From positions 721,524-785,523 of the forward strand of contig NZ_AP027042.1 of assembly GCF_027924605.1 (NCBI RefSeq): a stretch of DNA of 64,000 nt, read 5' to 3'. The DNA comes from Dyella sp. GSA-30 (GTDB taxonomy: Bacteria > Pseudomonadota > Gammaproteobacteria > Xanthomonadales > Rhodanobacteraceae). The notes beneath the pieces are model-generated. The model did not search any database. It saw only the letters and a program-made list of their open reading frames with translations, and was not told the origin of the DNA. This document shows, one piece after another, positions 26,038 through 33,824 of this stretch (position 1 is its first letter; each line of letters opens with the position of its first letter). Both the position numbers and the translations under genes were made by a program.

Positions 26038-26111
26038 AAGAAAAAACACGAGGTGCGAAACGATGGATTCGGCACAGCACGCTAGCGAATAGTTTCAACA
26101 TTTCGCAAAGA

Positions 26112-26156
26112 TCAGACGTCTGAACAGAACAGAATCGCTGACATCATTTAGACGTC
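26112..26156. promoter_or_regulatory. Palindrome upstream of the SGNH esterase
   Basis: TCAGACGTCTGA (26112-26123) is a perfect 12-bp palindrome. Its AGACGTC core recurs at 26150-26156. They lie 125-170 bp before the esterase start. Regulatory role inferred. Nothing else was found in 26160-26280. Confidence 0.35.
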
Positions 26157-26280
26157 CAAAATTATTACAGTTCAAACACGCACGTGACGAGAGCGTTCAC
26201 GGCCGATCCGTGATCGCACTAACGTTCTTGTGGTGCGATGCAATGACACGCTTCGCGCTCCTCCCATGCGAAGCACACGA

Positions 26281-27843
26281 ATGACTATCCGAATCTCAGG
26301 CGGCCTTTATCGCCTCGCTCTAGGCTTGTGCCTCACCCTGACGGCCAGCGGCGTCATGGCTGCAAGCACGCTGTCACCCTGGGTCGGCACCTGGGGCGTG
26401 GCGCAGTTGAACAACGGCAACGCCAATTACAACGGCAAGACGTTGCGCCAGGTCGTGCATACCAGCATCGCCGGCAGCTCGGTGCGTGTGCAGATTTCCA
26501 ACGAGTTCAGCGATCAGCCGCTATCGATCACCGATGTGCATGTGGCGCTGCGCAGTTCCGGCTCGTCCACGCAAGCCGGCAGCGATCGTCAGATCACTTT
26601 CAACGGTCAACCGGGCGTCGTGGTGCCTGTGGGTCAACGTGTGAGCAGCGACGGTCTCGACTTCAACGTGCCGGCCTTGAGCGATGTGACGATCAGCTTC
26701 TACGTCAATGGCAATACCAATGTCATCACCGGCCACTCCTTCAGCAATCAAGACAAATACGTGGCCGATGGCGATGTCAGCGCGGCGACGTCGATCCAGG
26801 CACAGACCAATGGCGACTATGCGTTCCTGACCAACCTCGACGTACAGAGCACGACAGCGCAAGGCACGCTGGTGACCTTTGGTGCGTCGATTACCGATGG
26901 TTACGATTCCAGCTACAACGCGAACAAGCGCTGGCCAAACGACCTGGCGACACGTTTCAACAGTACCGGTCAGCAGGTAGGTATCGTCAACGTGGGCATC
27001 AGCGGCAATAACCTGCTGCAGGATGGTTCGGGGCAGAGTGGCGTTCATCGCTTTGCGCGCGACGTGCTGTCGCAGCCGGGCGTGCGCTGGGTGATTTTTT
27101 CCGATGATCCGATCAACGACCTGGGTTCGGGCAACCCACAGGCGACGTTTGCCAATCTCAGCAACGCCATCGAAGGCCTGATCGGTCAGGCGCATGCGCA
27201 AGGCATTCGCTTCTATTGCTCGACACTGACGCCGTTCGAAGGATCGGGTGGTTGGACGGCCGATCGGGAAGTGATCCGCGAACAGCTCAACGACTGGGTG
27301 AAATCCAGTGCCAGCGGTTGCGATGGCGTGATCGACCAGGACACGGCAACGCACGATCCCTCCGCGCCGACCAAATACCTGCCCGCTTACGATGCCGGCG
27401 ATCATCTGCATCCGAACGACACCGGCTATCAGGCGATTGCCAATGCGGTGAATCTTGCGCTGTTTGCGCCGGCAACGTTGCCGGTCATCGCGACACCGAC
27501 TGGCTGCGGCACGATCGGTACCGGCGAAGGCATCGTGCCCGGGCAGACGGTCACTTCATGCGATGGCGGCTACGTGCTCAATATGCAGCTCGATGGCAAT
27601 CTTGTGCTCTACAAGAGCAACGGCACGCCGCTTTGGGCGAGCCATACGGTCAACCAGCCGGCAGCACAGGCGGACCTGACGGCCGACGGCAACTTCATCG
27701 TGCTCGGTGCGCTGGGCAATGTGCTGTGGCAGTCGGGCTCGGGTGGCCAGACAGCCGCGCGCCTGTTTGTGCAGGGTGACGGCAATATGGTGATCTATAA
27801 CAACGACGGGCCGGTGTGGAATTCGGGGACGGCGGGGGAGTAG
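26281..27843 (+). CDS. Secreted SGNH/GDSL-type esterase with C-terminal bulb-type lectin domain
   Basis: A 520-aa exported protein. Signal peptide (LALGLCLTLTASGVMA-AS), then an N-terminal β-sandwich typical of COG2755-type esterases (WVGTWGVAQ, LRQVVHTSIAGSSVRVQISNEF). The SGNH catalytic core has block I FGASITDGYDS with the nucleophile Ser, GISGNNLL, DPINDLG (block III Asn) and DHLHPNDTGYQ (Asp/His of block V). The last ~85 residues form a bulb-type (D-mannose-binding) lectin with three QxDGNxVxY-like repeats: MQLDGNLVLY, LTADGNFIVL and VQGDGNMVIY. The lectin probably targets the esterase to a glycan. The start at 26281 is chosen for the signal peptide; 26266 is possible. Polysaccharide deacetylation is a guess from the family. 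Confidence 0.85.
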   Translation: MTIRISGGLYRLALGLCLTLTASGVMAASTLSPWVGTWGVAQLNNGNANYNGKTLRQVVHTSIAGSSVRVQISNEFSDQPLSITDVHVALRSSGSSTQAGSDRQITFNGQPGVVVPVGQRVSSDGLDFNVPALSDVTISFYVNGNTNVITGHSFSNQDKYVADGDVSAATSIQAQTNGDYAFLTNLDVQSTTAQGTLVTFGASITDGYDSSYNANKRWPNDLATRFNSTGQQVGIVNVGISGNNLLQDGSGQSGVHRFARDVLSQPGVRWVIFSDDPINDLGSGNPQATFANLSNAIEGLIGQAHAQGIRFYCSTLTPFEGSGGWTADREVIREQLNDWVKSSASGCDGVIDQDTATHDPSAPTKYLPAYDAGDHLHPNDTGYQAIANAVNLALFAPATLPVIATPTGCGTIGTGEGIVPGQTVTSCDGGYVLNMQLDGNLVLYKSNGTPLWASHTVNQPAAQADLTADGNFIVLGALGNVLWQSGSGGQTAARLFVQGDGNMVIYNNDGPVWNSGTAGE

Positions 27844-27875
27844 GTCGCGATATTCTGAGCCGCCTCGATAGCTTT

Positions 27876-28079
27876 TTGTAAGAGCGACTTCAATGAAGTT
27901 CTAAGAACCTCTCCTATCCGTCATTCCGGCGAAGGCCGGAATCCATTCCTCAGCGTGCATGCTTGTCACATGATTTCTGACCAGCGATCACTGAGGATTG
28001 GATTCCGGCCTTCGCCGGGATGACGACGGTTGCGAGGCACTCGAGGTTCACTTCAGTCGCAACTGAAGTCGCTCTCACA
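27876..28079. repeat. Composite nested repeat element 1 (R2 outside, R3 inside)
   Basis: Outer arms TTGTAAGAGCGACTTC and GAAGTCGCTCTCACA (family R2). Inner arms CCGGCGAAGGCCGGAAT (27925) and GGATTCCGGCCTTCGCCGG (28000), family R3, flanked by CGTCAT and ATGACG. The strip AACCTCTCCTATCCGTC at 27906 recurs in the element at 60504-60678. It lies between convergent genes; no coding sequence is evident. Confidence 0.75.
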
Positions 28080-28098
28080 TACAACCAAGCAAATTCAA

Positions 28099-28905
28099 TC
28101 AGCTATTCACGCCATAACGCGCAGCCGACTTGTTCTTCGACAAGTTCGGCAACAACGCCGTACGCGCATCGACCAGCCGCTGCCAATCACCGACATCAGG
28201 CAATGCAGGGATGGTGACCAATTCGCCCTGATCAAAACCAGCCAACGATGCATCCACCATGTCGTCCGTTTCCATGACGATTTCCGCCGGCAGGCTTTCC
28301 AGCGTGGTGCCGCCCTGCTTGCCCCAGATCTCGGTGCGCGTCGCACCCGGCAGTACCACCTGTACCTGCACGCCCGCGCCGGTCGTTTCCTGCGCCAGCG
28401 CCTGACTGAAATGCAACAGATAAGCCTTGGTACCGCCGTATACCGTGTTGCCCGGCTGCACCATCTGCGACATCACCGAGGCGATATTGATGATGGCGCC
28501 CTTGCCGCGCGCCAGCAGGCCCGGCAGCACGGCACGTGCCAGACGGGTCGGCGCGGTGATGTTGAGTTCGATTTCGCGCTGGAAGGCTGCGATGTCGGTC
28601 TGTGCAAACGGGGCCAAGGTCGCGGTGCCGGCGTTGTTGACCAGCATCGTGATGCTTGCATCGTCGCGCAGCAGCTTTTCGACCTTGGCGATGTCCTGCG
28701 CATCGATCAGATCGGCCTGCACGGTCTGCACGCGAACACCGTCGCGTGCACTCAGCTCCTCGGCCAGCTTCTTCAGCGCGTCGACGCGGCGCGCCACCAG
28801 GATCAGGTCATAGCCACGCTTGGCCAGACGGTCGGCATAGACAGCGCCGATGCCGGACGATGCACCGGTAATCAGCGCGGTACCCAGGGATGCTTGCTTG
28901 CTCAT
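28099..28905 (-). CDS. SDR family oxidoreductase
   Basis: A 268-aa classical SDR (COG0300/DltE-like). TGASSGIG near residue 14, NNAGTA, ASVMSQ with the catalytic Ser region, YGGTK (YxxxK) and PGATRTEIW. The start MSKQASLG has TGGAG upstream. It is divergent from a TetR regulator with two inverted repeats in the gap, so a TetR-controlled detoxification or lipid-modifying role is plausible; the substrate is unknown. Confidence 0.9.
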   Translation of the reverse strand: MSKQASLGTALITGASSGIGAVYADRLAKRGYDLILVARRVDALKKLAEELSARDGVRVQTVQADLIDAQDIAKVEKLLRDDASITMLVNNAGTATLAPFAQTDIAAFQREIELNITAPTRLARAVLPGLLARGKGAIINIASVMSQMVQPGNTVYGGTKAYLLHFSQALAQETTGAGVQVQVVLPGATRTEIWGKQGGTTLESLPAEIVMETDDMVDASLAGFDQGELVTIPALPDVGDWQRLVDARTALLPNLSKNKSAARYGVNS

Positions 28906-28947
28906 GATGGACTCCAGAGAGGGGAAGGAAAGGGCGGAAAGAATGTG

Positions 28948-29001
28948 GATGATGAACATCATCTAAGCTACGCCCGTAAAATCTGGATGTCAACTAACAT
29001 C
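28948..29001. promoter_or_regulatory. Candidate TetR operators
   Basis: GATGATGAACATCATC (28948-28963, perfect 7-2-7 palindrome) and GATGT-CAACTA-ACATC (28986-29001) share GATGT/ACATC half-sites. Both lie in the divergent SDR/tetR gap. Confidence 0.55.
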
Positions 29002-29058
29002 TTTTGGCAGCAATAGGGCTATGATGCCGACTGCATCTTCCTTAGCAGTGAGGCCGTC

Positions 29059-29640
29059 ATGGGCCATTCCCGCGCCGACAAAGCCCAAACCCACGAGCGC
29101 CTGGTCGAAGCCGCAGCTGTGCGCTTTCGCGAGAAAGGACTCGATGGCATCAGCCTGGCCGACCTGATGAAGGAGCTGGGGCTGACGCATGGCGGGTTCT
29201 ACAAGCATTTTGCATCGCGCGATGCGCTGGTGGCCGAAGCGGTGGAATATGCCTACACGCAGGGCGAGCGCACCGTCGCCGGGATCGTCGACGACCAGGG
29301 GCAACTCGATCTGGCCCGCTACGTCGATTTCTACTTGAGCGACTCGCACCGCGATGCGCCCGGCAGCGGTTGCGCGATTTCTGCGCTTTCGGCCGATATC
29401 TCGCGCCGTGACGACGACACGCGGGCACGTTACCGCCAGCAACTGGATGGCATATTCACCCGCATCGGCGCGTCGTTTCCCGGCAACGAGGCTGAGCAGC
29501 GCAAGCAGGCCATCGCCCTGATGACGCGCATGTATGGCGCCATCCTGATTGCCCGCGGCGCGGGCGATTCGGAACTCTCGAACGAGATTCTCAAGACCGT
29601 GCGCGAACAGCTCCACGCCGCCCTTCCCGGCCAAGGCTGA
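29059..29640 (+). CDS. TetR family transcriptional regulator
   Basis: A 193-aa TetR repressor. The HTH is clear (THERLVEAAAVRFREKGLDGISLADLMKELGLTHGGFYKHFASRDALVAEA), and the C-terminal ligand domain contains DAPGSGCAISALSADISRRDD, typical of the group with TetR_C_LfrR/AefR-like domains. It probably represses the divergent SDR and itself. Confidence 0.93.
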   Translation: MGHSRADKAQTHERLVEAAAVRFREKGLDGISLADLMKELGLTHGGFYKHFASRDALVAEAVEYAYTQGERTVAGIVDDQGQLDLARYVDFYLSDSHRDAPGSGCAISALSADISRRDDDTRARYRQQLDGIFTRIGASFPGNEAEQRKQAIALMTRMYGAILIARGAGDSELSNEILKTVREQLHAALPGQG

Positions 29641-29825
29641 GCTCGCTTCTACGCTCCCAAACGGCCGTTTTGCAGTAGTTGACCGATCGGCGATGCGAGC
29701 TGCAAAAACGGCTTGATCGCGTTGCGGCGCTGCAGCGAAAATAATCGGCCGTGGCGCAACAGGCAGCTACACGGGCCAATTGCAGTGTTTTGCGATGCAT
29801 CATTTTCATTTCGCATTGCGTGCTA

Positions 29826-29838
29826 TGCATAAACTGCA
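29826..29838. promoter_or_regulatory. LysR box upstream of the porin gene (TGCA-N5-TGCA)
   Basis: TGCATAAACTGCA is a T-N11-A box inside the larger palindrome TATGCATAAACTGCATA (29824-29840), followed by TCTGAAAC. A 23-bp alignment with 32619-32641 (same GCATATC-GAAAC end) has few mismatches. It lies 102 bp before the porin start. The rest of the gap back to 29641 has a small AAACGGCCGTTT palindrome and nothing else notable. Confidence 0.6.
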
Positions 29839-29939
29839 TATCTGAAACTTTCTTCATCTTGTTGTTAGCGCACGATGACGTCGCGAGGATCGTGACCCAA
29901 ACCGCACTTTGATAGCGGAACAGTCACGGGGAATGTTTC

Positions 29940-31295
29940 ATGAGTTATCGCAGCGGCATCGCCTGCCTCTTGCTTTGTATCGCCGGATGGACCCAGTTCG
30001 CAGCCGCGCAGGACGCTACACCCAGCTCGACCCAATCGACGGCGACGGCCGACACGCAGCAGGCAGACACCAATTTCATCCAGCGTTGGAAAGACGATGG
30101 CGTTTCGTTGCGCTTCGTCTGGGCCAATGACTGGCTCGCCAGCGTGAAAGGCGGCGAGCGCACCGGCCAGACCAACGGCGGCGGCGCGGTCGGCGGCGCG
30201 GACCTGGACATGTTCAAGCTCGCCGGCATCGACGGCGCCAAGATCCATATCACCTTCGCGCGCTACTACGGCCATTCGATCTCCGCGACCGACATCGGCA
30301 TCACGCAGAAGGTCCAGGGCTACTGGTATCCCAAGCGCCAATGGCAGCTCGGCCAGCTGACCTGGGAACAGGCCTTTGACGACAATCATTTCAACTTTCT
30401 GTTTGGCCGCGTCAATGCGACATGGCAGTTCGCGCGCTCGACCTATGGCTGCCGTTTCGTCAGCGCACCCGATTGCCCGTTCCAGCTCACCAACACCACG
30501 GGCGGCTTCTCCGGCTTCCCGTACGTGAACTGGGGTGGACGTATTCGCTACCAGACCGATGCGCATTATTTTTCGATCGGCGCTTTCGAGATCAATCCCG
30601 ACCGCCGCAACAACAATGGCATCAACTGGGGCATCGAGAACTCCACCGGCGTGATGGTGCCGGTCGAGTTCGGCCACGTCACTTCGTTCGCCAACGATCC
30701 GTATCCGCACACGTTCAAGGTGGGCGGCTGGTACAACTCCGCCGATTACACCGATCCGGAACTCAATACCCGCGGCGTGTCGAAGACCTTGTTCGGCGGT
30801 GCGTTTCGCACTTATGACGGCGGTCGCTATGGCGTTTACGCGTTGGGCGACAAAGTGGTCTGGAAACCGGACCCGAACAGCAATACGCGCAATCTTGCCT
30901 TGTTCGGCTCGGTAACCGCGCCACTGGACAGCACGGAAATCTACACACTGCAGTCGACCGCGGGCTTCGTATGGACCGGCCCGTTCGCCAGCCGCGCCAC
31001 CGATTCGCTGAATCTCCAGGCGACCTGGTTCAAGTTCGCCAAGCGTCAGGTGCAGTTCGAAGACGATCTGCTGCGCAAGATCAAACAGCCCGGTAGTTTC
31101 TCGCGTAACGAAACCATGCTCGAGCTCAACTACACCTATAAGCTGTTCCCGCTACTGAGCATCGTGCCCAATATTCAATACGTCGTGCATCCGGATGTAT
31201 TGGGCAACACGGTGGACGTAACGCATGTATCGGCTAATGCGCTGGTATGGGGCGTGCGCGTGATGTTCAACTTCGGTGGACCAGGTAGTCAGTAA
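29940..31295 (+). CDS. OprB-like outer-membrane porin
   Basis: A 451-aa porin with a signal peptide (GIACLLLCIAGWTQFAAA-QD). After a ~35-residue linker it is β-barrel-like with alternating hydrophobic strands. It shows the OprB/carbohydrate-selective porin features FNFLFGRVN, FPYVNWGGRIRY, FSIGAFEINPD, GINWGIENSTGV and YPHTFKVGGWYNSADY, and a C-terminal strand VRVMFNFGGPGSQ. Classical OprB takes sugars, but members of this family also serve aromatic and organic acids. Its LysR box is shared with the galD operon, which suggests uptake of an aromatic-derived acid. It is monocistronic, with its own terminator. Confidence 0.85.
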   Translation: MSYRSGIACLLLCIAGWTQFAAAQDATPSSTQSTATADTQQADTNFIQRWKDDGVSLRFVWANDWLASVKGGERTGQTNGGGAVGGADLDMFKLAGIDGAKIHITFARYYGHSISATDIGITQKVQGYWYPKRQWQLGQLTWEQAFDDNHFNFLFGRVNATWQFARSTYGCRFVSAPDCPFQLTNTTGGFSGFPYVNWGGRIRYQTDAHYFSIGAFEINPDRRNNNGINWGIENSTGVMVPVEFGHVTSFANDPYPHTFKVGGWYNSADYTDPELNTRGVSKTLFGGAFRTYDGGRYGVYALGDKVVWKPDPNSNTRNLALFGSVTAPLDSTEIYTLQSTAGFVWTGPFASRATDSLNLQATWFKFAKRQVQFEDDLLRKIKQPGSFSRNETMLELNYTYKLFPLLSIVPNIQYVVHPDVLGNTVDVTHVSANALVWGVRVMFNFGGPGSQ

Positions 31296-31324
31296 CGTTG
31301 CCGAACACTCAAATCTGTGACCGA

Positions 31325-31359
31325 CGAGGAACGAGTCAAACGCTCGTTTCTCGTTTTTT
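31325..31359 (+). terminator. Terminator after the porin gene
   Basis: GAGGAACGAG, 7-base loop, CTCGTTTCTC (one G-U pair), then GTTTTTT. Confidence 0.8.
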
Positions 31360-31404
31360 CGCTCATACTCCCCGCTATAGCGGTCGTCTCGCGGCGAGGT
31401 ATTC

Positions 31405-32319
31405 GTGGATCTGAAACACCTGCAGAGCTTTATTCGCATTGTTGAGTTCGGCAGCCTCACCCGCGCTGCCGCTACACTGAACGTCTCGCAGTCGCTGCTC
31501 AGCCGGCAGGTGCGCCAGCTGGAAATCGAACTGGGCACGCATCTCCTCCAACGCAACGGTCGTGGCGTCACAGCCACCGATGCAGGCCGGCAATTGTTGG
31601 AACACGGCCGTGGAATCCTTCGTCAGGTAGAAGTCGCGCGACAGCAGCTTGGCCATGCGCGCGGACCACAGGGCGGCAAAGTCGTCGTGGGTTTCCCACC
31701 CAGCGTCGGCGCCTTGCTGACCGTCGATCTGGTGACGCACTTTCGCTCCAACTATCCGTTGGCATCGATCAGCGTCGTCGAAGCCTTGAGCACCAGCCTG
31801 CTGGAGTGGTTGCAGCTGGGTCGTCTCGATTGCGCGCTGCTGTACAACCCGCCGGTCAATGCCAATGTGCATTACCGCCATGTGCATTCGGAGACGCTCT
31901 ATCTGGTCGGTAGTGCGCACAGTGGCATTCCGCTGCCCGACAAGGTGCCGCTGGTCACATTGGGCAGCTATCCGCTGATCATTCCCTCGCATCTGCACTC
32001 CGTGCGCCAACTGGTCGAGGCCGATGCCGCCAAGCACGGCGTACCGCTGGACATCGTGGTCGAGATCGATTCGATTCGCGCGCTGCTCGATCTGGTCGAG
32101 CGCGGGGTCGGGTATGGGGTGCTTTCGCGCAATGCGGTGTTGTCGCGTGCGCCGGGGCATAGTTTGCGTGCGGTGCCGATCGTGCAGCCGAATATCGAGA
32201 CGCGACTGGTGGTTGCTACGCCTACGCAGCGGCCGGTCAGTACGATTACCGAGCGGGCGATTTCTATGATTGATGATGCGATTGGGCGGGGGTTGTTGGA
32301 TCCGGTGATTGAGGGGTGA
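31405..32319 (+). CDS. LysR family regulator of the PDC/gallate lower-pathway cluster
   Basis: A 304-aa LTTR starting with GTG at 31405. The HTH is LQSFIRIVEFGSLTRAAATLNVSQSLLSRQVRQLE, with the effector domain GGKVVVGFPPSVGALLTVDLV. This is the NAC/CbbR-like subgroup frequently found beside aromatic-acid genes. It lies between the porin and the galD operon on the same strand. T-N11-A boxes in front of both neighbours suggest it activates both, probably in response to a tricarboxylic pathway intermediate. The inducer is inferred. Confidence 0.9.
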   Translation: MDLKHLQSFIRIVEFGSLTRAAATLNVSQSLLSRQVRQLEIELGTHLLQRNGRGVTATDAGRQLLEHGRGILRQVEVARQQLGHARGPQGGKVVVGFPPSVGALLTVDLVTHFRSNYPLASISVVEALSTSLLEWLQLGRLDCALLYNPPVNANVHYRHVHSETLYLVGSAHSGIPLPDKVPLVTLGSYPLIIPSHLHSVRQLVEADAAKHGVPLDIVVEIDSIRALLDLVERGVGYGVLSRNAVLSRAPGHSLRAVPIVQPNIETRLVVATPTQRPVSTITERAISMIDDAIGRGLLDPVIEG

Positions 32320-32352
32320 TTTGGGGGTGGGTGTTTGCGGGGTTTACCCTGC

Positions 32353-32420
32353 AGCGGCTCTTGAGGTGCACCGGATTTGTGCGCGAGGTGTCGCAGCGGT
32401 GAGGACTTAAAGCGTTCCCC
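32353..32420. repeat. Short intergenic repeat R4, copy 1
   Basis: The strips CTTGAGGTGCACC and GCGGTGAGGACTTAAAGCGT match 39259-39302 (TCTGAGGTGCGCC and GCGGTGAGGGCTTAAAGCGT). Here ~23 bp extra separate them. It abuts the R1 element. Confidence 0.6.
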
Positions 32421-32552
32421 CTCACCCCAACCCTCTCCCCCGGCAAAGCCAGGGGAGAGGGAGCCGACTGAGTAAATCCTCAACGCTTCGAATTTCCGAA
32501 ACCTGCTCCCTCTCCCCTGGCTTTGCCGGGGGAGAGGGTTGGGGTGAGGGGG
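32417..32552. repeat. Perfect 48-bp inverted repeat, family R1
   Basis: Arm 32417-32464 is the exact reverse complement of arm 32505-32552, separated by 40 bp. Each arm also has its own palindromic tendency (CTCTCCCCCGGC/GGGGAGAG). It lies between lysR and galD, upstream of the LysR boxes, and could form a large cruciform or a transcript hairpin. Confidence 0.9.
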
Positions 32553-32588
32553 TGGGTGCTCGCGGGGACCTTTCCACCATGCTGCGAT

Positions 32589-32631
32589 GCACAAAACGCA
32601 ATACTCACCCCAAGAGTTGCAAATAACGCAT
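32589..32631. promoter_or_regulatory. Two LysR boxes upstream of galD
   Basis: TGCACAAAACGCA (32589-32601) and TGCAAATAACGCA (32619-32631) both fit T-N11-A and TGCA-N5-CGCA. They are exactly 30 bp apart, so on the same helix face, and 83-125 bp before the galD start. Confidence 0.62.
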
Positions 32632-32713
32632 ATCAGAAACCCAGCCCATCGCGTTGTTCAGCTGCGTTCTGCCGTCCACCATCAGCCCCGAAAAGCTAAG
32701 TGGACGATGCACG

Positions 32714-33796
32714 ATGGCGTACGAAATTCCCTGTTGGTTTATGCGTGGCGGCACCTCGAAGGGGCCGTTTTTCCGCGCCCAGGATTTGCCGGGCGATATC
32801 GCTACGCGCGACAACGTCATCATGGACGTGCTCGGTACGCCCGATCCGCGCCAGATCGATGGCCTGGGTGGCGCGACTTCACTGACCAGCAAGGCAGGGA
32901 TTCTGTCGATCCCGACCGATGGCGAGGCCGATCTCGATTTTCTGTTCGCCCAGGTCGGTACGGCTGACGCGACCGTCGATACCACGCCAAACTGCGGCAA
33001 CATGCTGGCCGCCGCACTGCCCGCCGCTATCGAAGCGGGCATGTTGCGTGGCGATAACGGACGGACTACGCGTCGCGTGCGTACCATCAATACCGGCGTG
33101 ATTGCCGAGATCACTATCGATACGCCCGACGGCCGACCGCTTTATGACGGCGACGCGCATATCGACGGTGTGCCCAAGCCGGCCGCGCCGGTGTCCTGCG
33201 GTTTCCTGGACACCGAAGGCGCCGTCTGCGGCACACTACTGCCCACCGGCAATGCGCAAGATCACATCGACGGTGTCGCCGTGACGATGATCGACAACGG
33301 CATGCCCGTGTTGGTTATACGGGCGACGGACGTTGGCATCACCGGCTACGAATCGCACGAACAGCTCGATGCGGACACCGCGCTGAAGGCGCGTATCGAA
33401 GCGCTTCGCCTCAAGGCCGGTCCGCTGATGAATCTCGGCGACGTCAGCAAGAAGCCGATTCCGAAAGTGACGCTGGTCGCCGCACCGCGCGACGGCGGCG
33501 CGATCTGCACACGCACGTTCATTCCGCACGACTGCCACGCCGCGATCGGCGTGCTCGGCGCGGTCACGGTCGCCACGGCGGCGGTGATGAAAGGTTCGGT
33601 CGCCTTCGATCTCGCCCAAGGCAGCAGCGGCGCTACGCGTGTCCTGTCGATCGAGCACCCCAGCGGCGAATTCAGCGTCGAGCTTGGCTTCGATGGCGAG
33701 CGCGTTGTGCGCGCCGCCCTTTTGCGTACCGCGCGCTTGCTGATGCGCGGCAGCGTACCGATTTCCCCCTCGATCTGGCGCGGCCCCAACGCCTGA
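32714..33796 (+). CDS. galD: 4-oxalomesaconate tautomerase (GalD-like, PrpF family)
   Basis: A 360-aa member of the PrpF/diaminopimelate-epimerase fold family, the length of Pseudomonas putida GalD (361). It begins with IPCWFMRGGTSKGPFF, the family signature, and has GGATSLTSKAGIL, TPNCGNML (catalytic Cys region) and GTSxxT-like loops. GalD converts between the keto and enol forms of 4-oxalomesaconate. PrpF (methylaconitate isomerase) is the alternative, but the company of galB, galC and ligI favours galD. Start: the ATG at 32714 begins the family signature; the earlier in-frame ATG at 32654 would run through the leader. Confidence 0.88.
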   Translation: MAYEIPCWFMRGGTSKGPFFRAQDLPGDIATRDNVIMDVLGTPDPRQIDGLGGATSLTSKAGILSIPTDGEADLDFLFAQVGTADATVDTTPNCGNMLAAALPAAIEAGMLRGDNGRTTRRVRTINTGVIAEITIDTPDGRPLYDGDAHIDGVPKPAAPVSCGFLDTEGAVCGTLLPTGNAQDHIDGVAVTMIDNGMPVLVIRATDVGITGYESHEQLDADTALKARIEALRLKAGPLMNLGDVSKKPIPKVTLVAAPRDGGAICTRTFIPHDCHAAIGVLGAVTVATAAVMKGSVAFDLAQGSSGATRVLSIEHPSGEFSVELGFDGERVVRAALLRTARLLMRGSVPISPSIWRGPNA

Positions 33797-33824
33797 TCCG
33801 TGTATTACTTCCAAGGAGCTTTCC

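Noticed and set aside
31405-31407. ATG start for the cluster LysR gene
   Set aside because: There is no ATG in frame near the HTH; the GTG gives the standard MDLKHLQSF start.
32654-32713. Longer galD start
   Set aside because: The 20 extra residues precede the conserved IPCWFMRGG start and fall in the operator-leader region.
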